Positions 42,244 through 52,143 of a DNA stretch of 64,000 nucleotides are shown here, piece by piece. The stretch's first letter is position 1; every line of letters starts with the position of its first letter. Under the pieces are notes generated by a model, which was not told where the DNA came from, made no database searches, and saw only the letters and a program-made list of their open reading frames with translations. Source of the DNA: Caenorhabditis remanei (lineage: Eukaryota; Nematoda; Chromadorea; Rhabditida; Rhabditidae). The position numbers and the translations under genes were made by a program. The stretch lies in contig NC_071332.1 of NCBI RefSeq assembly GCF_010183535.1, forward strand, positions 15,686,001 through 15,750,000, given 5' to 3'.

Positions 42244-43767
42244 ATGTCAGAATCCAATCGATTCGATTCAAAAACAGTGCGATCATTCATTCTCTATGAA
42301 TATCTACAAGGAAAAACACTCGAAGAAGCATTCGAGAATTTCAGAAGAATTGTCGGAGATGACGTCATCACACTTCAAGATTTCGCATTCTGGTTTATGC
42401 AATTTTCAAGTGGAAATATGAATGTGGATTTCGATATTAAGTAGTTTAATGATTAATGAATGAATAAATATGAATTTTGAAATTGTTTTCAGATCGGAGA
42501 TTCTAGAAGAAGGCGAAAAAGAGTGAGTTTGAGTGAGCGAATTTCCGGTACAACAATACGGAAACCATAGTTTTTCCATCGAAAAGCGAGACAAAATTCC
42601 TCTTTTAGCAGTTTCATATCGGAAAATTGTAAAATCGAAAGTTTTTTTGCGTTAAAAACCACAAATCCTATTGAAATGTGTAGTTTTTTTTACAAATATA
42701 AGATTAGAGTGGTTCTTAACTTGAATGACAAAAATCACAAAATTTCTGTTATTTAACTTGAAAACATGCCTCGAACAGCCGGAAATAAGTTAGAAAATCA
42801 CTTTTTTTCCACATTTCTCATGAGAAACAAGAGGAAACACGGGCACCATCCCCTTCGAGTCAAGCGCCCCCATCTCGAAAATTCCAGGATTTTTACACAC
42901 GAAATATTTTATTTTTGAGAATAACCAGGAGTTTTCCTTTTCAGGGAGCCTCATCCATCAAAAATTCAGAAACTCGATGAACCTTCGCTAGAAATCAAGT
43001 CAGAACATCTCGATGCTGAAGATATCGATGAGTCGATCGAAGCGACAAATCCGAAAATTCGGTCTGGAATGGAAAACCCGACCGTGTGTGTAGAACAGAA
43101 CAAGTGCGACGAACATCGTTGCCGTCTGTGCGGATTCTTTGTGAGGGGTCCTGATGAAAATAAGAGAAGACATGCTATAGCAAGGCACAGTGTCACGAGA
43201 CATTTGAAATGTAAAGAGTGCGATTATCGGGATAAAAGCAAGGTGCCGATGAGGAATCACACGATTTCGGTACACGGAAGAGTTATTCCGCCGGAGGATA
43301 TCACGTGAGCAGCAGGAATTTCAGAAATTCCAGATGAAAACTTCTATTTTTCAGAGACGATAACATGAAAGCTGAATGGAAGGAGATCATGGAGATTTGT
43401 TTTCCGAATAAAAATGAAAACATGTTGAACTGTGCTGTCTGCAAACTGTGTGATTCCCGTCTGAAAATGCCTTCAGTTAACAGATATCAAAATCTGAAAA
43501 GACATATACTTTGTGTGCATTGTCCCGCGAAACAGTTCAAATGCACGGAGTGTGATTATGTTGAGTGGCGGAAAGAAATGTTCAAAAAGCACTCCATTAT
43601 CACACACGGAAGAGATATTCCGCCGTTGGATCTCCTGTGAGAAAGATTAATTTGTGGTTTTTATGTAGTTGAATTTCTTTTTCAGTGACGACAAAATGCG
43701 AGCTGAATGGAACGAAACTCTCGCGAAATGCTTCCCGGAATACGCCGATCTCACCTATTTTCGATGA
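42244..43767 (+). CDS. HTH_48 plus C2H2-like zinc-finger protein (gene D)
   Basis: The model is join(42244..42440, 42493..42522, 42945..43304, 43355..43636, 43686..43767), 316 aa. Exon 1 is the same 197-nt phase-2 HTH_48 exon as in the F-box genes (VRSFILYEYLQGKTLEEAFE...FWFMQFSSGNMN). Exon 2 is only 30 nt. Exons 3 and 4 each carry a pair of zinc-finger-like motifs: CRLCGFFV with RRHAIARH and CKECDYRDKSKVPMRNHTIS; then CKLCDSRLK with KRHILCVH and CTECDYVEWRKEMFKKHSII. Each exon ends in a similar HGR.IPP.D tail, so they arose by internal duplication. Likely a nuclear nucleic-acid-binding protein (inference). Its first exons are copied almost unchanged at 46596. Confidence 0.8.
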
Positions 43768-43986
43768 TAATTACCTTTTAATTTGTTCTAGTTTCATAGA
43801 TTTTTTTTGTTACCATACTGCATATCACCTTAATAAATCTAGATTTTTCATAAGTTGATAAGATAAAGTTGATTTTGTTTTGTTATCTTTAAATTGGTGT
43901 TTCTGCTGCGTTCCGTTCGCTTCTATTACTTCCTGACACCTGTGATTCGAACTTCAAAGATCAATTTTTACAGAGAATTTCATAAA

Positions 43987-45705
43987 ATGACTCGACCACC
44001 TCCGGATTCTCAAATCGATCTTCGTGCACTCATTCTCTATGACGATTATCAACGGAAAACTGCTGGAAAATCGTATGAAAACTATGAGAAGTTGTGTGAC
44101 ACGATTGGAGAAAAAGCGATTTCCTGTGATGTTTATAAATATTGGTTCAATCGATATCCCATAGAAGAGTGCCTGACGAGAAGCGAAAGTGACGGGAGGT
44201 TTTTATTCTTTCGATTCTATTTTATCTAGTTTTTCGAGAATTTTTCAGCGAAATGGTAGCCGTGCCCAGAGGTTTCCCGAACGTTTCGTTTGTACACTTT
44301 CATTTATATCAATGAATCGTTCACTGAATATCAGACTTGTCACGGGCCGGGCCGGGCCGGGCCAAAATCAGGAAAAATCTCGGCCCGGCCCGCTCGGCCC
44401 GTTTTGAAACATTTTTTCAAAACATTTTTTGTTTTTCAACTTTTTTTGGAAATTTTTGGAAATTTTTTGAACTTTTTTGAAAAAAGTATAGTTTTCGAAT
44501 GAACATTTAAAATTGAATCAAAATGTGAATATGTATGATAATTTAAGCATTTTTACTCTTTTTTTTCGAAAAATTTCAAAAAAAAATTGGTAAAAATGGG
44601 TACCCATTTTTGAATCCGGGCCGACCGGGCCGGGCCGGGCCAAGAGAAATTTCGGCCCGGCCCGGCCCGGTCAAGAAAAATCTCGGCCCGGCCCGGGCTG
44701 GCCCGATTTTTGACAAGTCTGCTGAATATTACCACGAGTGCTTCAGCTTTACTAAAAGGTTTGCGAGCCTTTTTCGCCGAAAAGTTATATTTTTCTATTT
44801 CCAGTAATATCCCGGCGACAGGTATTCGTTGGTGTATTCTCTCTGATGTCATCAGTGGAAAATGTGCTGAAAAATCAATCGATGATTTGTGTGAAGTGTT
44901 TGATGAATTAAAAATCGATAAGGAAGATCATGACTATTGGTTCAAACGGTTTGGCAACGGACACTTATTCAAACGGGTCACTTTCTCCGATCTTCCGAAT
45001 GAAATAATCGCTGAAATCGTAGGAAAATGTGATAGTTTTAGATCATAGTAAGCGTTCAGACATACAAAATAGGACTATTTGATAATTTTTGCAGTCTGAC
45101 ACTTCGAAATGTGTCACGTCGTCTCCGAGCCATTGTCGATAGCTCTAAACCTGCGTTTAGTTGTATTACTGTCTATGTTGGAGAAGATTCCATTGAACAA
45201 TGAAGAATCATTGAGCCGTGGAGGAGTTTCCAACTGGCGCGATTTCCGGACTTGCGAAGTGAAAGATCAAAAAGCTCTCTTCATGTGGAGGAGTTCAATC
45301 AGGAAGAGACAATAATGACTCTCAATTATCTGAAATTAATACTTAGTAATCCGAAACTTCAATTGGACATCCTTCACATTGAACATTGGCAAAAGGAGGA
45401 AAATAGGGTGCTTGAAAAGATAGTTGACTTTTTCAATTCATTGAATCACCGACTCCACGTGAAGCACTTCTCGTTTCAAACCCCGTATACACCCTATGTG
45501 CCAGATATCGTGAAGTGTTTGAGACCTGGTGTACTGGAGAAATTGACGCTAACTGAACAACGCGATCTGTTCAATATCGATCAATTATTTGGAATGGAAC
45601 AGTGGAAACAAGCGAAATACTCGAACCGAAAACTCTTCAAAAATTCCAATTATCGACGAGAATGGAATACAAAGAGGTTCAGAAGGCGGAAATGCGAAGA
45701 ATGAT
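43987..45705 (+). pseudogene. Broken double-HTH / F-box / FTH gene (gene E)
   Basis: Exon 1 (43987-44198) encodes an HTH_48-like unit (LRALILYDDYQ...YEKLCDTIG). Exon 2 (44806-45047) gives a second HTH-like unit (RWCILSDVISGKC...) and an F-box start (TFSDLPNEIIAEIVGKCD). Exon 3 starts at 45095 with LTLRNVSRRLRAIVDSS. There is an in-frame TGA at 45201-45203, after which FTH-like coding (LILSNPKLQLDILHIEHW) resumes in the same frame. From about 45617 the sequence switches to a copy of gene C's 3' half, which enters out of frame. The double-HTH plan matches the intact-looking gene H at 53639. Both lesions argue for a pseudogene; the stop could be a sequencing error but the frame clash could not fix itself. 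Confidence 0.7.
44332..44721. mobile_element. hAT-like MITE rich in GGGCC
   Basis: The ends are CAGACTTGTCA and its complement, bounded by the 8-bp duplication CTGAATAT (44324-44331 and 44722-44729). Blocks of CGGGCC lie just inside each end; the middle is AT-rich. It sits in intron 1 of broken gene E. The ends resemble CATACTTGTCA at 54530 and the element at 53860. Confidence 0.85.
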
Positions 45706-46424
45706 GCATTCGGATCAGTGGAAAGAAGGGAAACGGTTCGAGTTCAGTGGTGTCCTCCAGTTTCCTGTTTCTATTGAGAATTTGGCTCATTTGGATTCGT
45801 TTCGTGTCGATATGAAGACGTTGACTGAAGAGAATTTGGTGATGATTCGAGATGTTAGTGTTAAGAAGTTGCAATTTTAGATTTCAGTTGCAGTGTGTGC
45901 TTTCGAAAAAAAACATGTCGAAAATGTTGGGATCGAATGATTTTTCGAAAAAATCCGGATTTTTGGAAATTTCTGGAAGTTTCTATTAGTACCGCAGGCT
46001 TTTTACAACTGGCGCTCTACCGCAACCGAAGAGAATTGTGTGTGAAATTGAGAGAGTCAGAGAAAAAGAGACACTGTTAAGGGCATTCCGGTGGAGCGCA
46101 GTTATAAAAACTGTGCCGAGCTAATAGAAGATTCTGGAAATTTCGGGAAAAATCTGGAAACAATGATTTCGCTTATGTCACTTATGGATAGACAGTTTAA
46201 GGTTACGGAGCATATTTGTGTTCTCGGACAACGCATTTTTTATGAATAATTTCCCGAAAGAAAACTTCTACATGATCCACCCAATCCGACTCTCTGACGC
46301 ATCAAAAGTCTTCGGATCTTCGAATTCTGTCAATTCGATCATTGTGAAGCACCCAAATCCGATGTTTAAATTCAAAATTTCTATTGATAGACGTCATTTT
46401 TATATTGAGAAAGTTTCTTGTTAA
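45613..46424 (+). pseudogene. Duplicated 3' half of gene C
   Basis: 45617-45870 nearly matches 41131-41380 of gene C, and 46264-46424 matches 41912-42072, including the terminal coding exon. The middle (about 45880-46260) is unrelated to gene C's intron, contains a MITE and has removed the splice acceptor and first part of the last exon. The copy has no F-box. It is joined to gene E out of frame, so it cannot make the gene C protein. Confidence 0.75.
45982..46126. repeat. GCGCAGTT-type MITE, copy 2
   Basis: The ends CTATTAGTACCGCAGGCT and GTGCCGAGCTAATAG are imperfect inverted repeats. The inner arms are TTTTACAACTGGCGCTCTACC and GTGGAGCGCAGTTATAAAAA. It is related to 31196-31325 and 54616-54819. 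Confidence 0.65.
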
Positions 46425-46595
46425 TTTTGTTGTTTCTTGGTTTTCGTTTTTGTTTTTGTTATAAAAATTGTTGTTTTTTTTTAAATGTTTTCCAGTTATT
46501 TGTTCGTTATTGTTGTTTTTCTGTGAATATCTCAGTCAGATGCTGAGACAGTTGTAAAAAAACTTCCCCTTTCTTTAATTTCAGATCTTCCGTAA

Positions 46596-48761
46596 ATGTC
46601 AGAATCCAATCGATTCGATTCAAAAACAGTGCGATCATTCATTCTCTATGAATATCTACAAGGAAAAACACTCGAAGAAGCATTCGAGAATTTCAGAAGA
46701 ATTGTCGGAGATGACGTCATCACACTTCAAGATTTCGCATTCTGGTTTATGCAATTTTCAAGTGGAAATATGAATGTGGATTTCGATATTAAGTAGTTTA
46801 ATGATTAATGAATGAATAAATATGAATTTTGAAATTGTTTTCAGATCGGAGATTCTAGAAGAAGGCGAAAAAGAGTGAGTTTGAGTGAGCGAATTTCCGG
46901 TACAACAATGCAGAAATGAGGGTTTTCATCGAAAAGCGAGACGAAATTCCTCTTTTTTTACCAATTTCATATCGGAAAATTGAAATTATTGTTTGTTAGA
47001 AAACAACAAATCCTCTAAAATGTATAGTTTTTTCATCTAACTTGAAAACAGTGTCCGGAACCTCGAACAGTGTGTGTTCTCGAGAAAAAGTTTCGGCAAA
47101 TACTCATTTACTACCTACTCATTTACTACCAATTGCTCATTTACTACCTTACTCATTTACTACTTCAACTCATTTACTACCATTTACTCATTTACTACCG
47201 TTTGCTCATTTACTACTTTTACTCTTTTACTACCGTACTGCTCATTTACTACTTCACTTTTCACCATTCTCTTAGGCTTAGGTTTCTTAGAAATTCGGAA
47301 AACAATTGACAGATACGATGAATAACCGTTTTCGTCATTTTTTTCCGAATTTCTAAGAAACCTAAGCCTAAGAGAGTGGTGAAAACTGAATCCCAGCATA
47401 TCGCTCTAAAGTAGTAAATGAGTAAAAAGTAGTAAAAGAGTAAAAGTAGTAAATGAGCAAACGGTAGTAAATGAGTAAATGGTAGTGAATGAGTTGAAGT
47501 AGTAAATGAGTAAGGTAGTAAATGAGCAATTGGTAGTAAATGAGCAGGTAGTAAATGAGTATTTGCCAAAAGTTTCTCGAGAAACGCCATTACGAGAAAT
47601 TTCTCGAGGAATTTTTCGAGAAATTAATCGAGAAATTTCTCGAGACCGCCTCGAGAAAACACACTGACCTCGAATAGCCCAAAAAAACAGTTGGAAAAGA
47701 AACATTTGAAATTTTGAAATTTTTTTTGATTGTTTTTGCAAAAAAGGTGATTTTTCGACTATATTTTCAAGTATCGATAAAACTCGAGCGTAAAAAGGAT
47801 TTTTTCTGAAAATTACGAAAAAAAATCTTTTTTTGAATCCGGACCGGCCGGGCGGCAACTTTAAAGGAATTCTTCAACGGCCGGGTCGAGCCCTGATAAT
47901 TTGCAAAATATGTTATTCTTGAGAAATTTTAAGCGCCTTCCTATTTCAGGGAGCCCCACCCATCAAAAATTCAGAAACTCGAAGAGCCTTCCCTAGAAAT
48001 CAAGTCAGAACATCTCGAAGAAATCGATGAGTCGATCGAAGCACCAAACACGGATATTTGGTCTGGAATGGGTCCAGCCGTGTGTGTAGAACAGGACAAG
48101 TGCGACGACCATCGTTGCTGTCTGTGCGGATTCTTTGTGAGGGGTGGTGATGGAAATAGGAAAAGCCATGTTATCGCAAGGCACAGTGTCGCGAAACATT
48201 TGAAATGTAAAGAGTGCGATTATCGGGATAAAAGCAAGGTGCCGATGAGGAATCACACGATTTCGGTACACGGAAGAGATATTACGCCGGAGGATATCAC
48301 GTGAGAAGCAGCGCCAGTAATTTCAGAGGAAAAAAAATCAATTTTTTCAGAGACGATAACATGAAAGCTGAATTGATGGAGATCATGGCGAAGTGTTTTC
48401 CGAATATTCGGCCGAATAAAATTAAAAACATTTCGAACTGTGCTGCCTGCAAACTGTGTGATTCCCGTCTGAAAATGCCTTTAGTTAACAGATATGAAGA
48501 AGTAGCCGAATTGATCAAGGTGAGATTTATACGAACTCCCCCACATTTAAAATTGTACTTTGCCATTTTTAGGTGGTTTCCGCATCGATCAACTTCAAGA
48601 GATGCAGTTTCGAGTTATTGGAAATGCCGGATGTGGAAACACTCAAAGGTGTGCTGAATCTCCAACAAACTGGTTCTCCTGACGTGTTTTCGATTCCAAA
48701 TTCGAATCTGGTTATAGAATTCCTACCTTCTGATGATAAGATTCAAATCACCAAAATCTAA
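46596..48761 (+). CDS. Chimeric HTH_48 / zinc-finger / FTH-end gene (gene D')
   Basis: The model is join(46596..46792, 46845..46874, 47950..48300, 48351..48519, 48573..48761), 311 aa in phase. The first exon encodes exactly the same 66 residues as gene D. Exon 3 retains CCLCGFFV and CKECDYRDKSKVPMRNHTIS. Exon 4 begins as gene D exon 4 (CKLCDSRLKMP) but after VNRYE it changes to EVAELIK, an FTH-type exon end. Exon 5 is an FTH terminal exon (SINFKRCSFELLEMPDVETL...DVFSIPNSN). So a recombination near 48496 joined the zinc-finger gene to the tail of an F-box gene. Intron 2 holds a 600-bp palindromic insertion. The reading frame is intact; expression is unknown. Confidence 0.72.
47068..47666. mobile_element. 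Palindromic element with ACTCATTTACTACC arrays
   Basis: Ends AGTGTGTGTTCTCGAG and the complement of CAGTGTGTTTTCTCGAG are flanked by ACCTCGAA (47060-47067 and 47667-47674), an 8-9 bp duplication. Inside, the left half repeats ACTCATTTACTACC-like units about eleven times and the right half carries the reverse complement, around a centre (47265-47370) that is itself inverted (CTTAGGCTTAGGTTTCTTAG). The matching intron of gene D has an uninterrupted site (CCTCGAACAG near 42765), so it inserted after the D/D' duplication. Confidence 0.85.
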
Positions 48762-49491
48762 ATGTTACATTTGTTATTTGAATCATTGGTTATTTTATTA
48801 TTATAAAACTGTTTGAAAGCTAATTGCTCCAAATTGTATTGTGCTTCACCATCCGTTTTTTCTTCTAGAACTGCCCATTTGCTATTCTCTATATATTTAA
48901 CTCTTGCAAAAATAAAGGATACTATGTAAAAAAAACTGATTATTTGTGCGTTTTAACTCAGAATGTCTTCATCTGATATCTAAAAATAGTTTAGAAAAAC
49001 TATTCTAGTTTTCCATTCCAGCTTTCTCCCAGAAGCATTTGAAAACTTCTTTTCATTCGTTCTAACTGCTACGACTGCAACTCATATGATTATTTGTGTT
49101 CTTATGTTTTCTCAGTATCGAGAATTTGCTTATTCAGTTATTCGATGTGGTTATTTATGTTTGTTTTCAAAGCTATTAACATATTGCGTTCATATATCAG
49201 TGTGTGGCTTTAATTTCTGAAACACTCACTAGTCGAACTACGCGAAGGTGTTAGCAAAATTTACTGTTTTCTTCCCAATTTGATCTCGCGCTTCGAAAAT
49301 ATCAGTTCGGTTACTGTACTTTCTATGTCTGCACGGTGTTTGCGTACTTTGCATTCCATTTGACGAGCAGAAATACTTGTTGATTTTTGCGCGCTTTTGC
49401 CTCGAAGCCTCTCTGTTTCCCATCAATTTCTGTACTTTTCAGAGAATTCCAACCAAATCTCATCGTTTAATCCACATTAAACTCAAATAAA
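48762..49491. other. Intergenic region upstream of gene F
   Basis: No gene seen. It contains a diverged form of the shared upstream box at 49341-49370 (TGCGTACTTTGCATT then CATTTGACGAGCAG). Confidence 0.5.
49341..49370 (+). promoter_or_regulatory. Shared upstream box, gene F version
   Basis: TGCGTAC and CATTTGACGAGCAG are spaced as at 37103-37132, 122 nt before ATG 49492. Confidence 0.5.
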
Positions 49492-51277
49492 ATGGCCGAA
49501 GAAATCCGCAAAAATGCGCTGTGTCTCCGCACTTGTATTCTCTACGAATTTCTCGACAAGAAGCCAGTTTTCGACGCGTACAAAAGTTTGTGCACACAAT
49601 TGGGAGAGTCTGCAATCGATTACACTGAATTCGAGTTCTGGTACATGAGATTTTCTCAGGGAACATTCGATTTGGAGCATGAGAGAAGGTATTTCACTCA
49701 AACGTAAATATCAGACACTAACTGGGGGTAATGCAAATGCGCTCTATTGAACTCTAAAAATAGGCGCGAGTTTTGAATTTTTCGACTATAATTATAGAAA
49801 TATAAAGCAAAAGTCCCCCAAGTTTCGTAACCAGTTGATACTGGGTCAGAATTTCAGAATTTTCAGAAAAACACACCGAGAAAATACCAAAACGTTTAGT
49901 AGAAACTTGAATAAAGACACAAAGTAGAAATCTGTCCTGAAATAGTAAAAATGTGTGTTAAAATCTGTCCTAAGGCCAAAAAAGCAGAAAAAATCTTCCT
50001 AACTTATTGAAAAATTGAGAATTAATGTTTAAAAAAATATCAAAAAACAATTTCGCCAGCATGGGTTCGAACCCAACACCTACTGACTACCGGCAGCACC
50101 GTCACCCTACTGAGCCACCGAGGCACTGGAAGAGGATGGTGCGGCAGGTCCCTATATGTGTGGTGTGTGCGTGCATGTGGTGCAACCAGGCGCGTTTGCA
50201 TTACCCCCAGTTAGTGTCTGATATTTACGTTTAACTAGGTATTTCAGTCTAGAGCTGTCTGACCTAAATGAAATTGTTTTTCCTTCAGATTCGATTCGAA
50301 ATCCTTATCACTCATGACTCTTCCAGTTAAAATCTTGGAGAAAATTGTCGGGAAATCTGAGTTAAAAGAACAGTAAGTCTAGTAAATGTGGGCGGAGCTT
50401 TCTTATTTGAAAAAATAATTTCAGCATGATTCTCCGAAATGTGTGCAAAAAATTCCGAAAAATCGTCGTCAACGCTGATCCCAGATTCAAAATTATCTCA
50501 ATAAAAGCTACCGCGTCAAAAATTGAGTTCGAATTGGATGATGACTATCAACTTGAATACAAAAATATAAATTCTGCACTCAGTGACTTGATAGTTATCC
50601 TGAGCAACCCGAAACTCAGACTGGAAAGTCTGGAAATTCGAGATATCGATCAGAAATATATGAAGATGTTCTGGGCGAAAATTGACACATTGAAACAGAA
50701 ACTCCACGTGGAAAGTGTATTGATTGAATACGAAAATACAATGGAAGAAGCCAATATTTTGAAGTATTTGAAGCCGGGAATACTCAAAACAATCATTTTG
50801 GAAAGAAGAGTAGCTCATCGAGACATTCCGGTTAATTCTGATGAGATTACAGAGGGAATGAATAGAATTATTGAGACGGAGCAATATAAAAAAGTGAAAA
50901 TGCTCTATGTCTGGCCGAATTGTGGTCAGGAGACTTTTCCAGTTAAAGCATTTATGAAATGCTCACAACTTACTATTAATTTCCATAACCTCACCTCAAC
51001 TCAATTGGCAAATTCTGTATTGGTAAGCTCTATTCATTCTGGTATCCCTGATTCCAAATTAAACTTTCAGCCTTTCCTGAAATCTACCGAATTGCAACTT
51101 CTCCGTTTGAAAACTCAAACAAGCACTAGAATGGAAACTGTTAAAGACAATCTACTTGTGATCGGCGGGAAAGATGTCAGAAATTGTCCGAATTCCATCC
51201 GTTTTCCGATTAAAAAATCCAAGAATTTCTTCGAATTACAGATCAATGGCCTCGAAATTCGTATCGAGAGGAAATAA
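49492..51277 (+). CDS. HTH_48 / F-box / FTH protein (gene F)
   Basis: The model is join(49492..49688, 50289..50372, 50425..51022, 51071..51277), 361 aa. Exon 1 is the 197-nt HTH_48 exon (LRTCILYEFLDKKPVFDAYK...EFEFWYMRFSQGTFD). Exon 2 (84 nt, same length as in genes A and B) and exon 3 encode the F-box (MTLPVKILEKIVGKSELKEH, MILRNVCKKFRKIV). FTH follows (DLIVILSNPKLRLESLEIRD, ILKYLKPGILKTIIL), with a terminal NGLEIRIERK strand. It should be an SCF adaptor. Intron 1 (600 nt) is enlarged by a terminal-inverted-repeat element carrying a tRNA-like segment. Confidence 0.87.
49700..50233. mobile_element. Inverted-repeat element with tRNA-like segment in gene F intron 1
   Basis: AACGTAAATATCAGACACTA at the left end is mirrored exactly by TAGTGTCTGATATTTACGTT at the right. 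The shared arm continues through CTGGGGGTAATGCAAA to GCGC, about 40 bp. The interior (50055-50126) holds the tRNA-like segment on the minus strand. No transposase. Confidence 0.8.
50055..50126 (-). repeat. tRNA-derived (SINE-like) segment
   Basis: On the minus strand there is TGGCTCAGTAGGG (50117-50105), a good polymerase III A box, and about 30 nt later GGGTTCGAACCC (near 50063-50075), a B box. Stems beyond the T arm do not form a proper cloverleaf, so I do not call a functional tRNA. Confidence 0.5.
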
Positions 51278-52143
51278 TTATTTTATCGCATTTTAATTGC
51301 TACTGTTCAATTTACTCGTAACTTTTTATAATGTTCTCCGACTGCTTTGTTAAACTTCTCGGGTTTCAAAACTGTTAAATGAAAATTTTTATCGGTTTAT
51401 TCACTCGTGGAATGATTTGGAATTGATTCTGTTCATTTGGTATACCCGATTTGTCTCATTTTGTACGGTCGGCACCGTGTGCTCTTCAAAACATTTCTTA
51501 AAAAAACGCTTGAGTTTCTAGATTCACTCCGTATGCCAATGAGTTGCCGCGTTGACCTACGGGCACGCGCGCATTTCTTGTTTTTCTTTCTATTTTTGTC
51601 AATTTCGCTTTTAAATGGAGAATTTCGGCACTTTTGGGCGCTGGTGGAGGCACGTTAGGTGCTCCGTTATTCTCGTTAGTTAATTTTTACCTCTCTCTTT
51701 GATTTTTTGGTCATTTTTATAGTTTTGCTTTGTTTTATTGTGCATTTTTAGCCGGTTGGCTTGAAATAAATTGATTATTTCTTCAAAAAGCTGGGTTTTG
51801 GCTTGTTTTGCGCGTTTCAGATTCTAGTTCGTGTCAAAATAGATTAAAGTATTGTTATCTCGCTGCTCTTCGCTTCGTCGTGATATTCGTCGTGTTTCTC
51901 TCTTGATTTTGTGTTTTCTCGTCATTTTAGCTAAGACTTGCTACTGGTTCATTCGTGAATTTGTAGTTGGTTTTACTATTTATTACCAGGGTACTGTGTT
52001 TCGCAAAGTCCGCATTGGTGTTTGCGTACAATGCGCAACACATCACGCACATTGCGCAGCCTCTCAATTCGCACTTTTTTTCTGTCCAATTTTCTACTTT
52101 TTCTGAAACAAATCGTGTTTTTTCCAGAAAATCGCCTCAAAAA
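51278..52143. other. Intergenic region upstream of gene G
   Basis: No gene supported. It is T-rich, and contains TGCGTACAATGCGCA at 52023-52037 in a GGTGTTTGCGTAC context shared with 49335-49347. Confidence 0.5.
52023..52037 (+). promoter_or_regulatory. Shared upstream box, gene G version
   Basis: TGCGTACAATGCGCA, identical to 37103-37117, 107 nt before ATG 52144. The second half-box (ACGAGCAG) is not present; CATCACGCACATTGCGCAGC follows instead. Confidence 0.5.

Noticed and set aside
44290..44502. Gly/Arg/Pro-rich ORFs around 44.3-44.8 kb
   Set aside because: They are translations of the GGGCC blocks of the MITE.
44332..44721. CpG-island-like promoter because of GGGCC runs
   Set aside because: The GGGCC blocks are the subterminal parts of a MITE with an 8-bp target duplication.
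47068..47666. Telomere-like or satellite tract
   Set aside because: The unit ACTCATTTACTACC is not the nematode telomere repeat TTAGGC; the block has element ends and a target duplication.
50055..50126. Functional tRNA gene on the minus strand
   Set aside because: A and B boxes are present, but acceptor and anticodon stems do not pair properly.
51437..51658. ORF of 73 codons in the gap before gene G
   Set aside because: Low-complexity T-rich sequence without splice partners or similarity to neighbours.
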